Shown: piece by piece, positions 7,529 through 12,142 of the stretch
Position numbering within the stretch: position 1 is the first letter of the stretch
How the letters are laid out: the number at the start of each line of letters is the position of its first letter
NCBI GenBank assembly: GCA_012800155.1
Contig: JAAZJX010000037.1
Location: 1 to 12,142, forward strand
Direction of reading: 5' to 3'
Length of the DNA: 12,142 nucleotides
Origin: Candidatus Magasanikiibacteriota bacterium
Lineage (GTDB): Bacteria > Patescibacteriota > Patescibacteriia > Magasanikbacterales > UBA922
Notes under the pieces: model-generated
What the model was told of the DNA's origin: nothing
Seen by the model: the letters and a program-made list of their open reading frames with translations, nothing else
The model's database searches: none
Position numbers and translations under genes: made by a program

Positions 7529-8254
7529 TTAAATTTCTTGAATTAATATACTATCTAACATTTGTTGTTCATTATTATTCCAACTATCCTGGATCACTAG
7601 ATTATAATTTTTTTCTACTGGCTTAAGATTATTGGCCGCAAATTTAATTTTAATTTTATAATCTCCCGGAAATATAATATGTGATCCTGTATTTGGTGGA
7701 ACTTCTACATCTAAAATTAAAGCGATATTATTTATGCTATCTAACCCAAATAGACCAAGATTAGCAAAATGTGTTTGCACTATATATCCAAAATCAAGAT
7801 ATTTGAATAATTTTGGTTGAATTTTAGGTTTTGTAATTTGTCTTCCTGAGCTATGAGCCCAAACTAAATTCAATGGCAAAAAACTCTTTACTTTTTCATA
7901 TTGTCCATTTATTTTTTTGTATAACTCTACTACCATAGCTTCTACATCCTCCATTTGGTAGTTGCCGGTATTTTCAATTCGAAATCGAAAATAGTATGAG
8001 TCACAAACAAATTGCCCTGTCTGGGAATTTCTCATAGTGATTTTATGACAATCAGGTGATTCTAATTTTATTGATACATTAAGTTTTGGTTTTCTGAACA
8101 ATGATCTTATCCAGTCTTGAAAAATGCCTAAAACTCCCAAGAACAGAGCAACCAAAACGCCAAAAAGAGAAATCCACGCAGTTGTAGGATTATTTATTCC
8201 ATCTGCTATGTTTTTCAAATATTGTAATATTTGATTTAAAAATTCTTGGTCCAT
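7529..8254 (-). CDS. Single-TM-helix protein of unknown function inside the R-M operon
   Basis: 241 residues; family not recognised. A short amphipathic N-terminus is followed by one strongly hydrophobic segment (WISLFGVLVALFLGVLGIF, 27-45) and then a basic stretch (RSLFRKPK, 50-57), which by the positive-inside rule puts the remaining ~185 residues in the cytosol. That part is rich in predicted strands (KLNVSIKLES, YYFRFRIENTG, NIALILDVEVPP, DYKIKIKFAANN), suggesting a beta-sandwich. Its start is 2 nt after the hsdR stop and its stop is 1 nt before the hsdM-hsdS start, so it belongs to the operon. It has the clearest Shine-Dalgarno site of the window, GAGGT at 8259-8263 within the last codons of hsdR. 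It could tether the complex to the membrane, or be an unrelated passenger. Confidence 0.8.
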   Translation of the reverse strand: MDQEFLNQILQYLKNIADGINNPTTAWISLFGVLVALFLGVLGIFQDWIRSLFRKPKLNVSIKLESPDCHKITMRNSQTGQFVCDSYYFRFRIENTGNYQMEDVEAMVVELYKKINGQYEKVKSFLPLNLVWAHSSGRQITKPKIQPKLFKYLDFGYIVQTHFANLGLFGLDSINNIALILDVEVPPNTGSHIIFPGDYKIKIKFAANNLKPVEKNYNLVIQDSWNNNEQQMLDSILIQEI

Positions 8255-8256
8255 AT

Positions 8257-10776
8257 TTACCTCATATATTGATTAACCGATACATAATCTTTGACATATT
8301 CGGGCACGATATCGCGCCAGCCGTTTAGTGCTTGAAATTCTTGAAAACTAAAGCCCGGATAGAAATTTAGTTCGCCAAAATGCTTGCTGTTGATAATTTC
8401 ACGAAAACGATCATCGGCAATATACGCTTTCAGATAATTTCTGATATACGGAACATATTTGCTTTCGGGTTTATAGATTGAGATAAACTTTTCAACTTCT
8501 TCTTCCAGTTTTTCATCTTTTGATTTGAAAGTATCAATAAATCCGAAAACTCGCTCCAAAAATTCACGCCAAGATAAACGACGGTCAAGATTTTCGCTTT
8601 TGCGAATCTTCTCAAGATTGAGATACAGCTCTGGTTTATTCTCGTATTTGTCGCGCAGGATTTTTACCGCTTTTTCCCATTGCTCTTGATTAACGGCTCT
8701 CTTCACTTCTTCGTCTTTTTTGATTTTCTTTCTTGCTTCTTCAAAGAGTTTGCGGTCAATTTTCATTCCCTCGGTACCAACTGGTGTTTCAGTTAATTGT
8801 TTGATTTTATCAGGGTCAAAAATTTCAATCTCATCAACATCAACGCCTACTCTCTCATCCTCGCCTTGGCCACCTCTTTTGATAATTGGCAAGCAAAGTG
8901 CTTCGTCATAATCAAACTTTTCTTCAAAGTATTCAAAGTTGGCGAAAAAGTCGAAAAACTTAAACCTATCCTTCTTTATTTCTTGTACTTCACCGTCTTC
9001 ATTTTTATATTCAAAAGTAAATCTACGAGTGCCCCGTCCTTTTATCTGAACAAAATCGGTCGGGGAAAATACAGGTCGTAGAAGAGCGAGGTTTAAAATA
9101 TCCTCACAGTCGTATCCGGTTGTCATCATACCAACTGTTACACAAACTCTTGTTTTACTTGATTTATAGCCAGGTAAAAACTTTGTATGTCCGTTGAGGT
9201 TATTGTTGGCAAAATTGATCGTCATTTGCTGAGAATTCTGAATGTTTGAGGTGATTTGCACGGCAAAGTCAGAATTATATTTATCTGGCCAGATTTGGTG
9301 TGCCATTTGGTTTAAAACTTGCGTAATTTTGGAAGCGTGCTTTTGGCTTACACAAAAAACAAGGGTTTTTCCGATTTCACCGCTTATCGGATCTCGCAAG
9401 GCATTTTCAATAATTGTTTTACAAAATACTTGATTGGTTTTATCGGAAAAGAATTTTTTCTCAAAATCGCGCTGGAAAAAGGTCTCCTCTATTTCCCCAC
9501 CTTCCTCATTTTCCACCATAACAGCATAGCCTTTTTCCGATAACAGCTCGGTAGTAATATCGGTGCGCGCATCAACAGTAACAGGATTAACAAGATAGCC
9601 ATCTTTTACGCCATCAAGCAGTGTGTATCTATAAGTCGGCTCACTACTTGGACAGCCGAAAGTTGTATAAGTGTCCAAAAGTTGCCTACGTTCCCAAGCA
9701 CGCGGGTCCCTTGATGAAAGTTTTTGTGGGTCAATATTTTTGAGATAATCTTTCGGTGTTGCAGTTAATCCAAGCTTGTAGCCAACAAAATACTCAAAAA
9801 CAGCACGGCTATTACCACCAATAGATCGATGAGCCTCATCGGAAATAACGAGATCAAAATCAGTAGGCGAAAAAAGTTTTTTGTATTTATCTTGCGAGGA
9901 TAAACTTTGAACAGTTGAGATAACAATTTCTGCCTTTTTCCAGTCGTCGCGATTTTGTTTGTAAATAACCGATGTATAGTCATTTTTGAGATAACGGACA
10001 AAACTTTTATATGCCTGATCTTTAAGCTCTAAGCGATCTACTAAAAACAAAATTCTTTTTGCGTTGCCAGTTCGTAAAAATAATTTAATAGCTGCGCCAG
10101 AGACAAGTGTTTTACCTGTACCTGTTGCCATTTCAAAAAGAAAGCGATCGTTGCCAACTTCCGCGCTTCTTTGCAGGGCTTGGATGGCTTTAAGCTGATA
10201 CGGACGTAAAATTGGCAATCCCTCATCGCGGAGATACTGTTCTCTTGTTGACTCGTCCTGATATCGCGGATCTTCTTTGTAATTTGGGTTTTGTGTCATC
10301 GCAATATAATCTGCTTCAACTCTTTCATCAGCAAGTCGCTTATTGTCCGGTTTAAATTCCAGACGATGCAAAAGAGATTCCTGCGTTGGAAATTCCGTAA
10401 TAATTTCTGGATTACCTCGCTCTAAATCCCAAAAGTAATGAAGATTGCCGTTTGAAAGCAGAACAAAACGGATATTTTGAGATTGAGCATAGCGACGTGC
10501 CTGTTCTTTTCCATCGAGAGGATCTTTTTCTTCCTTCTTCGCTTCTAAAACAACAAGCGGAAATCCCTTTTCATCAAGCAAAAGAAAATCAATAAACCCA
10601 CTTTTGGTGCTTTCGAAATCCTCGCCAAAAGCATCAATTTCCTTTTTAGTAATTTTTACGTTCGGTTCTAACTGAATATTGGCTGGCCCTTTTTCATCAC
10701 TAAAAAAGCGCCATCCTGCTTCTTCAAGAAGTTTGTTTATTTTTATGCGCGCTTTCGCTTCTTTAGAATTTGCCAT
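8257..10776 (-). CDS. hsdR: Type I restriction endonuclease subunit R (HsdR)
   Basis: 839 residues. The N-terminal nuclease domain has the PD-(D/E)XK residues D63 and E78-A-K80 plus the type I-specific QxxxY motif (Q92-ARR-Y96). The SF2 translocase core follows: ATGTGKT (217-223), DEAH (313-316), GLTATP (about 335-340) and QIKGRGTRR as motif VI, then a C-terminal helical region for binding the methylase (about 690-839). HsdR uses ATP to pull DNA past the bound complex and cuts far from the unmethylated target. Length is at the short end of the family. It is the first gene of the operon; the ATG at 10774-10776 has no Shine-Dalgarno site and follows a relic of an XRE regulator by 5 nt. All catalytic residues I can identify are present, so the subunit should be active. 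Confidence 0.94.
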   Translation of the reverse strand: MANSKEAKARIKINKLLEEAGWRFFSDEKGPANIQLEPNVKITKKEIDAFGEDFESTKSGFIDFLLLDEKGFPLVVLEAKKEEKDPLDGKEQARRYAQSQNIRFVLLSNGNLHYFWDLERGNPEIITEFPTQESLLHRLEFKPDNKRLADERVEADYIAMTQNPNYKEDPRYQDESTREQYLRDEGLPILRPYQLKAIQALQRSAEVGNDRFLFEMATGTGKTLVSGAAIKLFLRTGNAKRILFLVDRLELKDQAYKSFVRYLKNDYTSVIYKQNRDDWKKAEIVISTVQSLSSQDKYKKLFSPTDFDLVISDEAHRSIGGNSRAVFEYFVGYKLGLTATPKDYLKNIDPQKLSSRDPRAWERRQLLDTYTTFGCPSSEPTYRYTLLDGVKDGYLVNPVTVDARTDITTELLSEKGYAVMVENEEGGEIEETFFQRDFEKKFFSDKTNQVFCKTIIENALRDPISGEIGKTLVFCVSQKHASKITQVLNQMAHQIWPDKYNSDFAVQITSNIQNSQQMTINFANNNLNGHTKFLPGYKSSKTRVCVTVGMMTTGYDCEDILNLALLRPVFSPTDFVQIKGRGTRRFTFEYKNEDGEVQEIKKDRFKFFDFFANFEYFEEKFDYDEALCLPIIKRGGQGEDERVGVDVDEIEIFDPDKIKQLTETPVGTEGMKIDRKLFEEARKKIKKDEEVKRAVNQEQWEKAVKILRDKYENKPELYLNLEKIRKSENLDRRLSWREFLERVFGFIDTFKSKDEKLEEEVEKFISIYKPESKYVPYIRNYLKAYIADDRFREIINSKHFGELNFYPGFSFQEFQALNGWRDIVPEYVKDYVSVNQYMR
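8259..8263 (-). promoter_or_regulatory. Shine-Dalgarno site of the single-TM protein gene
   Basis: Minus-strand GAGGT lies 4 nt before the ATG at 8252-8254 and overlaps the end of hsdR. No other gene in this window has a comparable site, so this start is well supported and its initiation may be stronger than that of its neighbours. Confidence 0.6.
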
Positions 10777-10781
10777 AGTAA

Positions 10782-10867
10782 TTACGAAATTAAATCATCC
10801 ATGCTTGTCTCAAACGCATTAGCAAGCTTGGTGAGTATTCAATTGTAGAATTTTTCACTCCGGATTT
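10782..10867 (-). pseudogene. Relic of an XRE (Cro/CI-type) HTH regulator upstream of hsdR
   Basis: The minus strand reads LTKLANAFETSMDDLIS followed by TAA at 10782-10784. This is the textbook C-terminus of small XRE repressors (LxxLAxAL-V-LDDLI). Just upstream, in another frame, 10823-10867 reads KSGVKNSTIEYSPSL, matching the recognition-helix end and the YSPSLETL segment that normally precedes it. The two pieces overlap in DNA (10823-10835) instead of being joined, and the SxIExG loop is missing, so deletions have removed part of the gene. No upstream frame restores helices 1-2. Such regulators often head R-M operons and delay restriction; here it appears lost. The TAA ends 5 nt before hsdR, in the position of a former first operon gene. 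Confidence 0.55.
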
Positions 10868-10907
10868 AATACAAATAAACAACAGGACATGCTTATTAGT
10901 TATTTTT

Positions 10908-10919
10908 ATGGTATACCAT
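10908..10919. promoter_or_regulatory. 12-bp perfect palindrome over a possible hsdR -10 box
   Basis: ATGGTATACCAT is a perfect palindrome. Read on the minus strand it contains TGGTATACC, an extended -10-like element, with TTGCTA 15 nt upstream. The -10 would start the R-M operon with a leader of about 125 nt that includes the regulator relic. A palindrome across the -10 box is typical of an operator for an XRE-type or controller protein. The combination is suggestive; no binding protein is shown. Confidence 0.4.
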
Positions 10920-10951
10920 TTTACTAAATTTAGCAATCTTCAAGAGAATCT

Positions 10952-11024
10952 TGTAATGGCAATATGATAATGTCCTACCCAGAGTAAGATAGAAATGTCC
11001 TAGTAACAACTTTTAGTATATATA
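10952..11024. repeat. ~70-bp direct repeat, copy B
   Basis: Partner of 2853-2926 in the same orientation, with the same abrupt TGTA start. Octamers ATGTCCTA occur at 10970-10977 and 10995-11002, 25 bp apart, both intact here. The copy lies upstream of the hsdR promoter region, about 175 bp from the hsdR start. Together with copy A it brackets the four-gene R-M operon exactly, with 8.1 kb between the two. Confidence 0.85.
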
Positions 11025-11074
11025 TTAATAATAATTAGTACACAATACATATAGAAGAAAAGAAACAATTATTA

Positions 11075-11121
11075 TGACAAAAATCGAACAGCTTTTTCCA
11101 TATTTTTATATCTTTTTGTCA
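11075..11121. repeat. Inverted repeat TGACAAAAA / TTTTTGTCA
   Basis: Perfect 9-bp arms at 11075-11083 and 11113-11121 are separated by 29 nt. The right arm overlaps the TTGTCA -35 box of a plus-strand promoter candidate (11116-11142), so an operator is possible. The arms are AT-rich, and chance is a real alternative. Confidence 0.4.
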
Positions 11122-11142
11122 AAATACATTTAATTCTATAAT
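11116..11142 (+). promoter_or_regulatory. Upstream promoter candidate of the 260-aa gene
   Basis: TTGTCA (11116-11121), a 15-nt spacer and TATAAT (11137-11142) on the plus strand. Good boxes but a short spacer. The leader to the gene would be about 105 nt. Confidence 0.3.
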
Positions 11143-11193
11143 GCATTTTTTACCGAAAATTTTTGTTTTTTGAGTTTTTATTTCTACAATTTA

Positions 11194-11221
11194 TTGCAGT
11201 TTTATGTTTATAAACTATAAT
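11194..11221 (+). promoter_or_regulatory. Proximal promoter of the 260-aa gene
   Basis: TTGCAG (11194-11199), a 16-nt spacer and a perfect TATAAT (11216-11221). The leader would be about 25 nt to the ATG at 11254. It is the better of the two plus-strand candidates. Confidence 0.48.
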
Positions 11222-11253
11222 AAAGCAAATAATAATTAAAGCAAAAATTCAAT

Positions 11254-12036
11254 ATGAGCGATAAATGGCAAATAATTTTTCAATATCAGTTAAAAATTAA
11301 TGGTGATGCACAAATTATTTACGATAAAATTTTTAAAGCGGCTCTAACCTATAAGTTCAGAAATATAAAAGGATTTGCTGTGCCTGTCGACAATAAGGTA
11401 TTAACCGAATCAATTTTTAGTTTGACTTCGCACGACAAAATAGAGATAGAGGGAAGAACGATAAATGGGCAGAAGATAAAAGAGCTTTTTATTACATCCA
11501 TAGCATTAAAATGGATAGAAAGTAAATTTGAAAAAGAAGATTATTTTTTTATTGTAATTACCGAGAACGAAACATCATGTGATACAGCTGTCATGGTTGC
11601 TAAAAAGGATTCTGTTTTAAGGCCGATAGATGATGATGAAAAACAATTGATGCTTCCAGAAGAGTATTTTCCATTTGAATTTCAAGTCAAGGAATATTTC
11701 GATTTTGAAAGAATGAAAAAAGATCCGCTTCTTATTTCAAAAGAAATTGATGTTGAGAAGATGGAGAAAATTGTTAAACAGTATTCCGAAATTACTTTAA
11801 TATATGTAAGGGATTATATTGATTATGAAAGTGATAAAATGATTGATTTTTTCGAAAAACATAAAAATTGCTATTTTATATCTTCTACTATTCGAATCGA
11901 AATAGATGGCAAAGAAATACCGATAGATCACGATAAACACAATTATGTTATCACTCTTTCTCGGCAACTTATAATTGTAGAAAGTTTTAATAGGCCATCA
12001 TTTTTGCTGAAAGAAAAACCGTTTGAGAGTACCTAG
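11254..12036 (+). CDS. Uncharacterised 260-aa protein
   Basis: I do not recognise the family. The protein is soluble (no TM segment, no signal peptide) and acidic-lysine rich. The N-terminus (MSDKWQIIFQYQLKING) begins with a beta-strand-like segment. Residues about 95-125 carry YFFIVITENETSCDTAVMVA, alternating strands with an E-N-E-x3-D cluster. The C-terminal part has further strand/helix alternation (ITLIYVRDYIDYES, KNCYFISSTIRIEIDG, NYVITLSRQLIIVES). The alpha/beta pattern with D/E clusters could fit a small nuclease or a sensor domain, but no catalytic motif is secure. Its own promoter lies just upstream, and it runs divergently from hsdR and convergently with tRNA-Trp. No Shine-Dalgarno site. 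Codon use and length support a real gene. It lies outside the repeat-flanked R-M block, so functional linkage to it is open. Confidence 0.75.
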   Translation: MSDKWQIIFQYQLKINGDAQIIYDKIFKAALTYKFRNIKGFAVPVDNKVLTESIFSLTSHDKIEIEGRTINGQKIKELFITSIALKWIESKFEKEDYFFIVITENETSCDTAVMVAKKDSVLRPIDDDEKQLMLPEEYFPFEFQVKEYFDFERMKKDPLLISKEIDVEKMEKIVKQYSEITLIYVRDYIDYESDKMIDFFEKHKNCYFISSTIRIEIDGKEIPIDHDKHNYVITLSRQLIIVESFNRPSFLLKEKPFEST

Positions 12037-12062
12037 ATTCTCTTGATACTAAATGTAGCGTG

Positions 12063-12134
12063 CAGGGGCGGAAGGATTCGAACCTTCAAGACCTCTTTTG
12101 GAGAGAGGCAGTTTACCATTGAGCTTACGCCCCT
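12063..12134 (-). tRNA. trnW: tRNA-Trp (anticodon CCA)
   Basis: 72 nt on the minus strand. The acceptor stem AGGGGCG/CGCCCCT is identical to that of E. coli tRNA-Trp, with discriminator G. The anticodon arm is CCTCT-CTCCAAA-AGAGG, placing CCA at 34-36. The variable loop is TCTT and the T arm is GAAGG-TTCGAAT-CCTTC, all perfectly paired. The D arm is imperfect: AGCT against AACT pairs with one C-A mismatch, and position 14 is C instead of the usual A. The 3' CCA is not encoded (CAC follows the discriminator). The anticodon is the standard UGG reader, consistent with UGA as a stop. Confidence 0.92.
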
Positions 12135-12142
12135 ATAGAAGA

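Larger units (their letters stand above)
10777..11253. other. Intergenic control region between hsdR and the 260-aa gene
   Basis: 477 bp between divergent genes. It holds the XRE relic (10782-10867), the palindrome (10908-10919), repeat copy B (10952-11024), a 9-bp inverted repeat (11075-11121) and two plus-strand promoter candidates. A 19-codon open frame at 11074-11133 (MTKIEQLFPYFYIFLSKYI) is too short and featureless to call a gene. Confidence 0.6.

Noticed and set aside
8720..9543. Several plus-strand open frames opposite hsdR, and similar ones opposite the other genes
   Set aside because: They are antisense shadows of strongly conserved minus-strand genes and show no protein-family features.
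11074..11133. 19-codon plus-strand frame MTKIEQLFPYFYIFLSKYI
   Set aside because: Too short, no family, lies in AT-rich control DNA between promoter elements.
12025..12042. Hairpin GAGAGT/ATTCTC over the stop codon of the 260-aa gene as a terminator
   Set aside because: Only 6 pairs with one G-U, and no T-run on either side.
1..12142. CRISPR array, complete insertion sequence or integrase
   Set aside because: No regularly spaced repeats and no transposase or recombinase motifs in any frame. The only mobility hint is the pair of ~70-bp repeats.

Overview
The window is a low-GC, bacterial, defence-island-like segment bounded by ordinary housekeeping genes. On the left edge is the start of a Ham1/RdgB-type nucleotide pyrophosphatase gene. 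On the right edge is a tRNA-Trp(CCA) gene. AT-rich spacers, near absence of Shine-Dalgarno sites, a tRNA without an encoded CCA and the gene content would suit a Patescibacteria/CPR-like genome. That placement is an inference; nothing here proves it. The standard genetic code fits every gene.

Layout, left to right. (1) 1-147, minus: 5' part of a Ham1-like gene. (2) 215-696, minus: a broken gene, interrupted by a stop codon and a frameshift, that looks like a PD-(D/E)XK-type nuclease. It overlaps the end of the next gene. (3) 662-2767, minus: the most unusual gene of the window. It encodes a 701-residue protein with an N-terminal MORC-like GHKL ATPase plus S5-type transducer, a sigma-70 region-4-like helix-turn-helix, and a C-terminal DnaA domain IV. 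(4) 2768-3112: spacer with a good promoter for gene 3 and the first copy of a ~70-bp repeat. (5) 3113-10776, minus: a tight four-gene operon, transcribed as hsdR, a one-TM-helix protein, hsdM-hsdS fusion, SF1 helicase, with gaps of 2, 1 and 5 nt. (6) 10777-11253: spacer with the wreck of an XRE-type regulator, a 12-bp perfect palindrome over a possible -10 box, the second copy of the ~70-bp repeat, an inverted repeat and plus-strand promoters. (7) 11254-12036, plus: an unrecognised 260-residue protein. (8) 12063-12134, minus: tRNA-Trp.

The restriction-modification (R-M) operon is a complete type I system on paper: nuclease/translocase, methyltransferase and specificity subunit are all present and intact. 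Methylase and specificity functions are fused in one chain, and a membrane-anchored protein and a UvrD-like helicase are embedded as accessory genes. The two ~70-bp direct repeats sit just outside this operon on both sides, so it may have moved as a cassette. They also lie upstream of both minus-strand transcription units, so they may instead be shared regulatory DNA.

The candidate new system is the left module: a MORC-like ATPase carrying transcription- and replication-initiator DNA-binding domains, with an overlapping nuclease-like gene that is broken in this genome. Prokaryotic GHKL ATPases near R-M systems have been described as relatives of eukaryotic MORC proteins, but I do not know this combination with sigma region 4 and DnaA domain IV.
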